Part shown: one piece after another, positions 9,479-18,243 of the stretch
Layout of the letters: the number at the start of each line of letters is the position of its first letter
Position numbering within the stretch: the stretch's first letter is position 1
Assembly (NCBI RefSeq): GCF_009930795.1
Contig: NZ_CP017146.1
Location: 1,426,001 to 1,490,000, forward strand
Direction: 5' to 3'
DNA length: 64,000 nucleotides
Origin: Marisediminicola antarctica
Lineage (GTDB): Bacteria; Actinomycetota; Actinomycetes; Actinomycetales; Microbacteriaceae
Notes under the pieces: model-generated
Told to the model about the DNA's origin: nothing
Databases searched by the model: none
Seen by the model: only the letters and a program-made list of their open reading frames with translations
Program-made: the position numbers and the translations under genes

Positions 9479-11190
9479 CCGACACGACCGTAGCGACCAC
9501 TCCGGTATCAGCCCGGGATAACGGCACCCCACTGCTGGATATCCGCGACCTCCACGTCGGCTTCGTCACCCAGAACGGCATCGTCCCGGCGCTCAACGGC
9601 GTCAGCCTGACGATCATGCCGGGGGAGACGGTCGCGATCGTGGGCGAGTCGGGGTCGGGCAAGTCGACGGCCGCCCACTCGATCATCGATCTCCTGCCCG
9701 GGACCGGCAAGGTGACGAGCGGCCAGATTCTCTTCGAGGGCCAGGACCTCGCTGCGACCTCGGGCAAGGCGTTCGACAAAATTCGGGGCAACCTGATCGG
9801 CTTCGTGCCCCAGGACCCGATGTCGAACCTCAACCCGGTTTGGAACATCGGCTTCCAGGTTGAGGAGACCCTCGTCGCGAACGGGCGGGCGAAGCGCGGC
9901 AAGGATGCCAAGGCCAAGGCGATCACCGTGCTGAAGGAGGCCGGGCTTGCAGATGCCGAGACCCGGCTGAAGCAGTATCCGCACCAGTTCTCCGGCGGAA
10001 TGAAGCAGCGCGTGCTCATCGGCATCGGGCTCTCCTCGCGCCCGAAGCTCCTGATCGCCGACGAGCCGACCTCTGCGCTCGATGTGACCGTGCAGCGGGT
10101 CATCCTCGACCACCTCGCGACGCTCACCGGCGACAGCGGCACCGCAGTGCTGTTCATCACCCACGACCTCGGTCTCGCCGCCGAGAGGGCCGAGAAGCTC
10201 GTCGTGATGTACAAGGGCAAGATTGTGGAGTCCGGCCCGTCGCTGGAGATCCTCCAGAACCCGCAGCATCCGTACACGAAGCGGCTCGTCGCGGCGGCTC
10301 CCAGCCTCGCCTCCCGCCGAATCCAGGGCGGTCATCTCGAGGGTGCCGCGCACGATCGGGTGGTGCCGGATGCTGCGGCGCCGCGCGTCACCGCCGAACC
10401 CGCGATCTCCGTGGAGAAGCTCACCAAGGTGTTCCAGATCAACACGGGAAAGATGCGCTCGCAACCGTTCACCGCCGTCGACGACGTGTCGTTCTCGATC
10501 CCCAAGGGCACGACGATGGCCCTCGTGGGGGAGTCCGGCTCGGGCAAGTCCACGGTCGCAAAGCTCATCCTCAAGCTCGAGTCGGCGACATCAGGTTCCG
10601 TGATGGTGGGTGGCAAGGACATCAACAAGGTGGGTGGGCGCGAGCTCCTCGCCCTCCGGCGCCAGATGCAGCCTGTGTTCCAAGACCCGTTCGGCTCGCT
10701 CGACCCGCTCTACAACATCGGGTCGACGATCGCGGAGCCCCTCGTCACCCACCGTGTCGGCAGCAAGAAGGAACGGCACGCACGGGTGCTGGAGCTGCTC
10801 GAGCAGGTCGCCCTGCCGACGACGCTCATCGACCGGTACCCGAACGAGCTGTCCGGCGGACAGCGCCAGCGCATCGCGATCGCGCGCGCTCTCGCCCTGA
10901 AGCCCGAGATCCTTGTGCTGGACGAGGCCGTCTCGGCGCTCGACGTGCTCGTGCAGGCCCAGATCCTCGCGCTGTTGACGGAGCTGCAGTCCGAGCTCGA
11001 TCTGACCTACCTCTTTATCACTCACGACCTCGCCGTCGTCAGGCTCGTCGCGGACCATGTCTCGGTCATGCGTCAGGGAAAGATCGTGGAGGCGTCGTCG
11101 ACAGACGAGGTCTTCGATAATCCGCGTGAGGAATACACAAAGGAACTGCTGGCCGCGATCCCGGGAACCGGAGTTGAGCTCGGCTTCTGA
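9475..11190 (+). CDS. Fused double ATPase of peptide ABC importer (DppD-DppF type, copy 1)
   Basis: One 571-residue chain carries both nucleotide-binding domains. Walker A sites (GESGSGKST) have their Lys at residues 63 and 358. Signature motifs are FSGGMKQR and LSGGQRQR, and Walker B is [12 protein letters not shown] and ILVLDEAVSALD. The second domain has the DEAVSALD variant. An oligopeptide-type C-terminal extension follows the first domain (NPQHPYTKRLVAAAP) and the second. The start ATG 9475 overlaps the upstream stop (ATGA). It energises import by the two permeases. Fusion of the two ATPases enforces equal amounts. Confidence 0.93.
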   Translation: MTDTTVATTPVSARDNGTPLLDIRDLHVGFVTQNGIVPALNGVSLTIMPGETVAIVGESGSGKSTAAHSIIDLLPGTGKVTSGQILFEGQDLAATSGKAFDKIRGNLIGFVPQDPMSNLNPVWNIGFQVEETLVANGRAKRGKDAKAKAITVLKEAGLADAETRLKQYPHQFSGGMKQRVLIGIGLSSRPKLLIADEPTSALDVTVQRVILDHLATLTGDSGTAVLFITHDLGLAAERAEKLVVMYKGKIVESGPSLEILQNPQHPYTKRLVAAAPSLASRRIQGGHLEGAAHDRVVPDAAAPRVTAEPAISVEKLTKVFQINTGKMRSQPFTAVDDVSFSIPKGTTMALVGESGSGKSTVAKLILKLESATSGSVMVGGKDINKVGGRELLALRRQMQPVFQDPFGSLDPLYNIGSTIAEPLVTHRVGSKKERHARVLELLEQVALPTTLIDRYPNELSGGQRQRIAIARALALKPEILVLDEAVSALDVLVQAQILALLTELQSELDLTYLFITHDLAVVRLVADHVSVMRQGKIVEASSTDEVFDNPREEYTKELLAAIPGTGVELGF

Positions 11191-11430
11191 CCGCAGCGCG
11201 CAACCTATCATCGCCGCCACCCACGACCGGCGCCCGATATCGCCAATATCGAGCGACCGGACGCACGATTTCTTTGGTGTGCACAAAATTCCTGCAATAT
11301 CGTCACTACTGTGTAACGTTTTCGTGTTGCAGTAGGACGATCGCTCCACCGTGCCTAGGGTCGAGATATTCGAGGCGGCGTTAGCACAATCACCTGCGTG
11401 ATCGTCCGCTCACTTTGCACAGGAGGAAAA
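11191..11430 (+). promoter_or_regulatory. Leader and promoter region of the second importer operon
   Basis: The 240-base gap separates two like-oriented operons. It is locally AT-richer than its surroundings. I see no clear -35/-10 pair; a TAGGGT hexamer near 11357 is a candidate -10. The last 30 bases (CTCACTTTGCACAGGAGGAAAATTG) closely match those before the first binding-protein gene. Confidence 0.45.
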
Positions 11431-13260
11431 TTGAAGATATCGCGCCTAATGGGCGGCGTTGCGGTCGTCTCCGTGGGAGCGCTCGCGCTCACCGGTTGCA
11501 CCCCACCCCGTGCATCAGAGGTCATCGAGGGCACGAGCATCACCGTGGCTTGGAATGACTCCTATTACGCCTTTAACGACGGCCTCGCCGACACCAATGC
11601 GTCGTCGAACGCGGTCGTCAATTACATGGCGAAAGACGGCTTCCAGTACTACGACAACAACTCCGCGCTTATCCCGCAAACCGCCTTCGGCTCGATCGAG
11701 AAAACGAGCGATGACCCGCTGACGGTCAAGTACACCGTCAACGAGGACGTCACGTGGTCTGACGGCACCCCGGTCGACGCGGCCGACCTGCTGCTCTACT
11801 GGGCCGCGTTCACCACGCACGTGCAAAACGGTGCGGGTGTCGAAGATGAAGAGACCTTCGAGCTCACGGGCCAGGAGGGCACCTTCTGGAACACGGGAAC
11901 GGTTGAAGACTTCGGGCTCGACCTCGTGGAGGAAACCCCCGAGATCGGCGATGACGGCCGGAGCATCACCCTCGTCTACTCCGACTTCTACGTCGACTGG
12001 CAGCTCGGCTTCGCCGTCTCGCCCGTCTCCGCCCACGGAACCGTGCAGCTGGCGTACCCGGGCGAGTACGACGACGAAGACGGTGCCGAGAAGGCCAAGG
12101 ACGACATCATCAAGGCCATCCAGGACAAGGACTTCGACTTCCTCGCGCCGGTGTCCGAGTCCTACAACCAGGACTACAAGTTCACCGACACGCCGGAAGA
12201 GCCGCAGAAGCTTTACGGAACGGGCGCCTACACCATCACGGAGATCAACTCCGCTGACAAGTTCGTGACCCTCACGGCGAACCCCGAATACACCTGGGGC
12301 CCGTCGCCGAAGTACGAAACCATCACGGTTCGCGTCATCCCGGATGCCCAGGCGCAGCTCACTGCGCTGGCGAACGGTGAGGTCTCGATCGTGGCCGGCC
12401 AGCCGACCGCGGACATCGCAGCGCAGCTCGAGGCCGGCATCGCCGGTGTCGAGTTCTCCGGAGCCCCCGAGGGAACGTACGAGCACATCGACCTTCAGGT
12501 GACCAACGGTGGCGTGTTCGACCCGGCCACCTACGGCGGGGACGAAGACAAGGCGCTGGCCATCCGTCAGGCGTTCCTCAAGACGATTCCGCGGGGCAAG
12601 ATCCTCGAGACGCTCATCAAGCCGCTCCAGCCTGATGCGGAACTGCGCAACTCGCAGATCTTCCTCCCTGGCACCCCAGGTGCCGAGGCGGCGGCCGAGG
12701 TCAACGGAACGCTCGACCTTGTCGACCCCGACATCGAGGGCGCCAAGGCGCTGCTCGCCGAGGCCGGCGTCACCACGGTAGACGTGCGGATGCTGTTCTC
12801 GTCGACCAACCCGCGTCGCGGATCCGAGTACACGCTGATTGCCGAGTCGGCGAAGGAAGCGGGCATCAACGTCATCAACGCATCCTCCGAGACCTGGGGC
12901 GGTGACCTCGACGGCAACAAGGCTGGATACGACGCGGCGCTGTTCGGCTGGAACTCCACCAGCACGGCAATCGGCGAGTCGGGTGCGAACTACCAGACGA
13001 CCGGACTGAACAACTTCTATGGTTGGTCCAATGCCGAGCTCGACGACCTGTTTGACCAGTTGGGCCGCGAGCCCGACGAGGCCAAGCAGCAGGAGATCCT
13101 CGTGAAGGCGGAAGAGATCATCGGCGCCCAGGCGTGGTCGGTGCCGATCTTCCAGTTCCCCGGGATCACCTCGTGGAGCGCCGAGGTTGATGGGGTCGTT
13201 CCCGGCTTCCTCAGCCCGTCGTACTTCTGGAACTTCTGGGAGTGGGCACCGGCCGAGTAG
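11431..13260 (+). CDS. Peptide ABC transporter family substrate-binding lipoprotein (copy 2)
   Basis: Family 5 solute-binding protein of 609 residues, longer than copy 1. The lipobox LTGC puts the lipid-modified Cys at residue 23. The start is TTG 11431: GGAGG sits five bases before it exactly as in copy 1, although the frame is open from 11398. The sequence is only distantly related to copy 1, so this is an old divergence rather than a recent duplication. Its position before typA and its length recall LpqW-like members of this family in mycobacteria, which influence cell-envelope lipoglycan synthesis. Here the permease and ATPase genes downstream argue for a real importer. The ligand is unknown. 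Confidence 0.87.
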   Translation: MKISRLMGGVAVVSVGALALTGCTPPRASEVIEGTSITVAWNDSYYAFNDGLADTNASSNAVVNYMAKDGFQYYDNNSALIPQTAFGSIEKTSDDPLTVKYTVNEDVTWSDGTPVDAADLLLYWAAFTTHVQNGAGVEDEETFELTGQEGTFWNTGTVEDFGLDLVEETPEIGDDGRSITLVYSDFYVDWQLGFAVSPVSAHGTVQLAYPGEYDDEDGAEKAKDDIIKAIQDKDFDFLAPVSESYNQDYKFTDTPEEPQKLYGTGAYTITEINSADKFVTLTANPEYTWGPSPKYETITVRVIPDAQAQLTALANGEVSIVAGQPTADIAAQLEAGIAGVEFSGAPEGTYEHIDLQVTNGGVFDPATYGGDEDKALAIRQAFLKTIPRGKILETLIKPLQPDAELRNSQIFLPGTPGAEAAAEVNGTLDLVDPDIEGAKALLAEAGVTTVDVRMLFSSTNPRRGSEYTLIAESAKEAGINVINASSETWGGDLDGNKAGYDAALFGWNSTSTAIGESGANYQTTGLNNFYGWSNAELDDLFDQLGREPDEAKQQEILVKAEEIIGAQAWSVPIFQFPGITSWSAEVDGVVPGFLSPSYFWNFWEWAPAE

Positions 13261-13295
13261 TCCGGTGAAGGGCACGGCAAGAACGCCCTGACACG

Positions 13296-13330
13296 GGAGT
13301 GAGCGTCGGATAATCTCCGGCGCTCACTCC
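13296..13330 (+). terminator. Strong hairpin between binding-protein and permease genes (operon 2)
   Basis: GGAGTGAGCG pairs with CGCTCACTCC, extended by five inner pairs (one G-T), to give a 15-bp stem with loop TAATC. It starts 35 bases after the binding-protein stop and has no T-run. It has the same position and likely job as the hairpin at 7478-7510, but an unrelated sequence. Confidence 0.8.
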
Positions 13331-13410
13331 GTCTGCTTGTGTGGCACCAGGCCCGCTGTTGTGCCTTCGCAGGGATGTGTGTGGATCCCCTCCAGAGAAA
13401 AGATTCCTTC

Positions 13411-14937
13411 GTGTTGAGATACATCCTGCGGCGACTTGTCACCGCTCTGTTGATCGTCTTCGCAGCCAGCTTCCTCATCTATGTGCTCGCCGCAAACGCC
13501 GGCGATCCGCTCGAAGACCTGCGCACATCAACAGCCCCGAACAAAGAAGCTTTGATCGCCGCCAAGATTCAGGCGCTCAACCTCGACGTTCCCGCGCCGC
13601 TTCGCTACTTCATCTGGCTCAGCGGCGTCGGTGGAATCTTCGTCGGCGACCTCGACCTTGGCCAATCGCTCCGCGGCGTCGAAGTGACGAACCTTCTCGC
13701 CCAGAGCATCTGGAGCACACTCAGCCTCGTGACCGCAGCAACGGTGCTGTCGGTTCTCCTCGGCGTCTCGATCGGCATGGCAACGGCGCTACGCCAATAC
13801 AGCGGGTTCGACTACAGCGTGACGTTCGTGTCGTTCCTGTTCTTCTCCCTGCCGATCTTCTGGGTGGCCCAGCTGCTGAAGCTGTACATCGCGATCGGAT
13901 TCAACGACTTTCTAGGTGACCCCGCGATACCACCGATAGCAATTGTGATCACCTCGCTCGTGGTCGGGTTCGTGTGGGCGAGTCTGGTTGGTGGGGGGGC
14001 GAAAAAGTACTTCACCAACTTCGGCGTAGCCATTCTCGTAACAGGGGGTGGGCTCACCTACATCGCACTGACGAACTGGATGGTGACGCCGTCGCTGGGA
14101 ATTTTCTGGATCGCCGTGCTCGGCCTCCTCGCTGCTTTCTCGATCACCTACCTCACCACGGGGCTTGCGAACCGTAAGGCGCTCTACTCCTCCGTCGTCG
14201 TCGCGGCCTCCGCCGCCGCGTTGTGGTTCCCGGTGCAGTACCTCTACTTCTACCTGCCGAGCTGGTGGAGCGTTGTCATTGTTCTCCTCGGCCTTGTCGC
14301 CATCGGAATCACCGCAGCGTTGCTGTTCGGAGGCAGTGACCGAAACGTCTCGGTGAGGGCGGGCGTGCTCACGGCCGTCGTCTCGACTCTGCTGCTGGTC
14401 GTCGACCGCCTCATGGTCGCCTGGCCTGACTACACCGCCAACACGGGCGGTCGCCCCATCGCGACGATCGGCTCGGCTACCCCCAACCTGGGAGGCAGCA
14501 TCTGGATCCAGGGCCTCGACTCGATCACCCACCTGGTGCTCCCGACGATCGCCCTCATGTTGCTCTCGCTGGCTGCGTGGAGCCGATACTCACGGGCGAG
14601 CCTGCTCGAGGTGATGAACCAGGACTATGTGCGAACGGCCAGGGCGAAGGGCCTCCCCGAGCGCACCGTCGTCATGCGACACGCATTCCGCAACGCCCTG
14701 ATCCCGATCACGACTCTCGTGGCATTCGAGATCGGGGCCCTCATCGGAGGCGCTGCCATCACCGAGACCGTATTCGGCTGGAGCGGCATGGGCTCGCTCT
14801 TCATCGGGTCGGTTGTCGACGTCGATCTCAATCCGCTGATGGGCGTCTTCATCATTACGAGCATCGTCGCCCTTGTATTCAACCTCCTCGCGGACCTCGC
14901 TTACTCCGCACTCGATCCACGAATCCGGGTGAACTGA
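13411..14937 (+). CDS. Peptide ABC transporter permease, OppB type with a large membrane insertion (copy 2)
   Basis: 508 residues, about 200 more than the usual OppB. The N-terminal third (LRYILRRLVTALLIVFAASF, GIFVGDLDLGQSL) and the C-terminal part are standard, with the coupling loop in LLEVMNQDYVRTARAKGLPE. Between roughly residues 165 and 365 lies an insertion predicted to add about five hydrophobic helices (for example VVVAASAAALWFPVQYLYFY). I place the start at GTG 13411 to match the family N terminus; the frame is open from 13339 and no strong ribosome-binding site separates the options. It probably pairs with the next permease gene. Confidence 0.85.
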   Translation: MLRYILRRLVTALLIVFAASFLIYVLAANAGDPLEDLRTSTAPNKEALIAAKIQALNLDVPAPLRYFIWLSGVGGIFVGDLDLGQSLRGVEVTNLLAQSIWSTLSLVTAATVLSVLLGVSIGMATALRQYSGFDYSVTFVSFLFFSLPIFWVAQLLKLYIAIGFNDFLGDPAIPPIAIVITSLVVGFVWASLVGGGAKKYFTNFGVAILVTGGGLTYIALTNWMVTPSLGIFWIAVLGLLAAFSITYLTTGLANRKALYSSVVVAASAAALWFPVQYLYFYLPSWWSVVIVLLGLVAIGITAALLFGGSDRNVSVRAGVLTAVVSTLLLVVDRLMVAWPDYTANTGGRPIATIGSATPNLGGSIWIQGLDSITHLVLPTIALMLLSLAAWSRYSRASLLEVMNQDYVRTARAKGLPERTVVMRHAFRNALIPITTLVAFEIGALIGGAAITETVFGWSGMGSLFIGSVVDVDLNPLMGVFIITSIVALVFNLLADLAYSALDPRIRVN

Positions 14938-14939
14938 CC

Positions 14940-16004
14940 ATGGCACGATCATCGAGAACGCCCCCCGATGAGCTCCTCAATGAGGTGCTCACCATTGAAC
15001 AGCGCGAGGTCGAGGGGCTCAGCCAGGGCGTTATCGTTCGGCGCCGCTTCTTCCGGCATAAGGGCGCCGTCATCTCGCTCACTGTGCTCGCTCTGATGGC
15101 CGTGCTCATCTACTCCTCCATCGGCGTAAGCCTGTTCGGCATCCCCATCCCCGGTTGGTGGCCGCTCAACTACGAGAGCACCTACCCGATCGTCAATGCC
15201 GGGGGAACGCCAACGTGGGTGTTGCCCTTCAACTTCGGTGCGCATCCGTTCGGGCAGGATGAGATCGGTCGCGACATCTTCGCGCGGGTCATGCGCGGCG
15301 CCCAGCAGTCGATTGTCTTCATGGTGATCTATGGGGCCGTCGCGGGGTTCATTGGAATCGTGGTGGGCGCTATCTCGGGATACTTCCGCGGCATCGTCGA
15401 CGCCGTGCTCATGCGCTTCACCGACGTCATCATCGTGATTCCGTTCATCCTGCTCGCGGCGGTCATCGGACGCACCTACGGCAGCCTTGGCGCGATCGTC
15501 CTGGCGCTCGCGATCGGATTCTTCGGGTGGACCGGACTCGCGCGGCTCGTGCGCAGCGAGTTCCTCGGTCTACGTGAGCGAGAGTTCGTCGACGCCGCAC
15601 GCGTGGCAGGCGCCTCGCCGGCCCGCATCATCTTCCGGCACATCCTCCCGAACTCGCTCGGGGTCGTGATCGTCACGCTGTCCCTCACGATGAGTGGTGC
15701 GATCCTCCTCGAGGCGGCGCTGAGCTTTCTCGGAGTGGGAATCAAGTTCCCCGACGTCTCCCTCGGGCAGCTGCTGAACCAGTACCAGGGGGCCTTCGCA
15801 ACGAGACCGTGGCTCTTTTGGTGGCCGGGTGTGTTCATCATTCTCTTCGCGCTCGCCATCAACTTCATCGGGGATGGGCTCCGGGATGCCTTCGACCCGA
15901 GGCAACGTCGTCTGCCCGGCCTTCCGGGTCCGTACAGACAGGTCGCTGCGGGCCTCTTCGGCTTCATCGGCGGAGCTCGACCGACCGGAAAGGTCTCCTC
16001 ATGA
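14940..16004 (+). CDS. Peptide ABC transporter permease, OppC type (copy 2)
   Basis: Second permease of importer 2, 354 residues. It has a cytoplasmic N-terminal segment with VRRRFFRHKGAVISL before the first helix. The periplasmic part includes HPFGQDEIGRDIFARVMRGA, typical of OppC, and the coupling loop is LREREFVDAARVAGASPARI. The start ATG 14940 is two bases after the upstream stop; the longer open frame from 14577 overlaps the upstream gene and is not needed. The stop overlaps the next start (ATGA). The C-terminal tail beyond the last helix is longer than usual. Confidence 0.9.
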   Translation: MARSSRTPPDELLNEVLTIEQREVEGLSQGVIVRRRFFRHKGAVISLTVLALMAVLIYSSIGVSLFGIPIPGWWPLNYESTYPIVNAGGTPTWVLPFNFGAHPFGQDEIGRDIFARVMRGAQQSIVFMVIYGAVAGFIGIVVGAISGYFRGIVDAVLMRFTDVIIVIPFILLAAVIGRTYGSLGAIVLALAIGFFGWTGLARLVRSEFLGLREREFVDAARVAGASPARIIFRHILPNSLGVVIVTLSLTMSGAILLEAALSFLGVGIKFPDVSLGQLLNQYQGAFATRPWLFWWPGVFIILFALAINFIGDGLRDAFDPRQRRLPGLPGPYRQVAAGLFGFIGGARPTGKVSS

Positions 16005-17683
16005 GCACGATGACGACTAAGTCGTCGATACCGGGTGCCAGCACTACGGCCCCGATCATCGAAGTCGACAATCTCGCGGTGGACTTCTGGGTCAATGGCG
16101 AGTGGATGTCGGCCGTTCGCAATATCAACTTTCATGTCGATCCCGGAGAGGTTCTCGCGATCGTCGGGGAATCCGGATCGGGCAAGAGCGTGAGTTCGAT
16201 GGCTCTCCTGGGCCTGCTGCCGCCGAACTCTCGCTCGCAGGGTTCGGTGCGCCTCAAGGGCGAGGAGATCCTCAACGCGACGCCGGAGCGCCTCACGAAG
16301 GTGCGCGGCCAGCACATTGCCGTGATCTTCCAGGAGCCGATGACGGCACTCAACCCCGTGTATCGAATTGGGTACCAGATCGTCGAGGCACTTCGCGTTC
16401 ACTTCCCGCTTACACCGCACGCGGCGAAGGAGCGGGCAATCGAGCTGCTGCGCATCGTCGAGATGCCGGACCCGGAGAAGGCGTTTCACTCGTTTCCGCA
16501 TCAATTGTCGGGAGGCCAACGCCAGCGGGCCATGATCGCGCAGGCGATCTCGTGCGACCCTGACCTGCTGATTGCCGACGAGCCGACGACGGCGCTCGAC
16601 GTCACCATCCAAGCGGAGATTCTCGACCTGCTGCGCAACCTCCACCAGAGGCTCAACAGCGCGATTGTCATCATTACCCACGACCTCGGCGTCGTCGCCG
16701 ACATCGCTGACAACGTGATCGTCATGCGCGACGGTGAGATCGTCGAGCGGGGCACCGTCCATCAGGTATTCGGCGCTCCGCGCCACGCGTACACCCAGGA
16801 ACTCCTGGCGGCGATTCCGCGGCTTGGTTCCACCCCGGACGTGAGCCCGACCCGTGTGGGAGAGCCGGTACTCCAGTTCGTCGACACCGTGATCGAGTAC
16901 CCCGGGTTGAGGCGGGTGCCGGCGTTCCGTGCCGTCGACAACGTGAGTTTCTCGATCTACCCCGGCGAGATCGTCGGCCTGGTCGGGGAGTCGGGATCAG
17001 GCAAGACCACCATCGCGCGCGGCGCGATCGGCCTGCTGCCGTTCACGATGGGCAGCGCGACGGTGTGCGGGCGGGAGATGGTCGGCATCTCGGCGCGTGA
17101 CCTGCGTGAGCTTCGCCGCGAGATCGGCATCGTGTTCCAGGACCCCGGCTCGTCGCTCAACCCCCGCTGGCCCGTCGGCCAGAGCATCGGTGAGCCGCTC
17201 GTGCTCTCCACAAAACTCAAGCACAAGCAGATCGAGACACGGGTCGGAGAGCTGCTCGACCAAGTCGAGCTCTCGAAGAGTTTCCGCAACCGCTATCCGC
17301 ATGAGCTTTCCGGTGGTCAACGCCAGCGCGTGGGAATTGCACGCGCCCTCGCGCTCAAGCCGAAACTGCTTGTCGCGGATGAGCCGACATCCGCCCTCGA
17401 CGTCTCGGTGCAGGCCCGAGTGCTCGACCTCATCGAGGAGCTTCAGGCCGAGCTCGGTTTTGCCTGCCTGTTTGTCAGCCACGACCTGGCTGTGGTGGAC
17501 CGGCTCGCCGACCGGATTGTGGTGTTGAACCACGGCAAGCTTGTCGAGGAAGGCACGCCGGATGAGATCCTTCGAAACCCGAAAGATCCCTATACCCAGC
17601 GGCTTATCGCGGCGATCCCGGTGCCGGACCCCGACGAGCAGCGGGCCAGACGGGAGCGGCGGGCGAGCGGAAATCGCGGGTAG
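16001..17683 (+). CDS. Fused double ATPase of peptide ABC importer (copy 2)
   Basis: 560 residues with two nucleotide-binding domains. Walker [10 protein letters not shown] has its Lys at residues 62 and 335. Both signature motifs are LSGGQRQR. Walker B is [12 protein letters not shown] and [12 protein letters not shown]. It belongs to the same class as the copy-1 ATPase, but here both domains have canonical DEPT motifs. The start ATG 16001 overlaps the upstream stop (ATGA), with GGAAAGG about seven bases before. Last gene of the second importer operon. Confidence 0.93.
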   Translation: MSTMTTKSSIPGASTTAPIIEVDNLAVDFWVNGEWMSAVRNINFHVDPGEVLAIVGESGSGKSVSSMALLGLLPPNSRSQGSVRLKGEEILNATPERLTKVRGQHIAVIFQEPMTALNPVYRIGYQIVEALRVHFPLTPHAAKERAIELLRIVEMPDPEKAFHSFPHQLSGGQRQRAMIAQAISCDPDLLIADEPTTALDVTIQAEILDLLRNLHQRLNSAIVIITHDLGVVADIADNVIVMRDGEIVERGTVHQVFGAPRHAYTQELLAAIPRLGSTPDVSPTRVGEPVLQFVDTVIEYPGLRRVPAFRAVDNVSFSIYPGEIVGLVGESGSGKTTIARGAIGLLPFTMGSATVCGREMVGISARDLRELRREIGIVFQDPGSSLNPRWPVGQSIGEPLVLSTKLKHKQIETRVGELLDQVELSKSFRNRYPHELSGGQRQRVGIARALALKPKLLVADEPTSALDVSVQARVLDLIEELQAELGFACLFVSHDLAVVDRLADRIVVLNHGKLVEEGTPDEILRNPKDPYTQRLIAAIPVPDPDEQRARRERRASGNRG

Positions 17684-18091
17684 GGAGCGGTCCGAGCTCG
17701 TGCCTGACGGGTCGAGCGAACCCGAACTACCGCGGCGACCATTCCCCACCACGAGAGGGTGGTCCTGCGCGGGGCGTTTCTCACGACGATCCCGCGACGA
17801 AAACCCGCCGCGGCACAGCGGCTGCTCCGGCAGGCTGGTACCGTCGCCGCCGAGGTCTGCATCCGCTTTGATCCGGCCAATCCGCGCCGTCTGGGCGGAT
17901 GACGCCGGGATGCCGCTCTCGCAATTCCCGTCGATCACCGCGTTCCGGACCGGTGTCACGGGCGTCAGGCGCTCGCCGCTCGCCGCCGGAGTGCTCCCGA
18001 ATGTCTGGGAGTGGAAGCCCGCGTACCGACCCGGAACAGGCGCGGGGCGCGCCCCGGATGCTTCTCGCAGGCAGATATCGCTCGAGCGCGG
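17684..18091. other. Gene-free stretch before the typA promoter
   Basis: About 400 bases without a gene I can defend. The open frames here show no ribosome-binding site and read as GC-rich translations. A small hairpin (CCACC, six bases, GGTGG, 17746-17762) is the only candidate terminator after the importer operon. The stretch may be decayed coding sequence. Confidence 0.4.
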
Positions 18092-18097
18092 TAGACT
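18092..18097 (+). promoter_or_regulatory. Candidate typA -10 element TAGACT
   Basis: TAGACT fits the actinobacterial TANNNT consensus. It would start transcription near 18104, at the foot of the first leader hairpin, and leave a 5' UTR of about 140 nt. No convincing -35 is seen. Confidence 0.5.
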
Positions 18098-18099
18098 AC

Positions 18100-18214
18100 G
18101 GGGTGCAGGGCACCGGAGCCGTGATCCTGCACACCCCATAGATCCCACCCCAGCGCCCGCTGGTTGCTGCTCCTGCCCGATCGCGCATAGCCCCGATCGC
18201 GGCGAGCAGCCAGC
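18100..18214 (+). promoter_or_regulatory. Structured 5' leader of typA
   Basis: Two stems are evident. GGGGTGCAGG (from 18100) pairs with CCTGCACACCCC (to 18137) with a two-base bulge. GCTGG plus CTGCTC (18159-18163 and 18167-18172) pair with GAGCAGCCAGC (18204-18214) around a GC-rich loop. The second ends 29 bases before the start codon. It could regulate translation or stabilise the message; it matches no riboswitch I recognise. Confidence 0.45.
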
Positions 18215-18243
18215 CGCCTCAGCAGTCAAGGACTCACATACGC

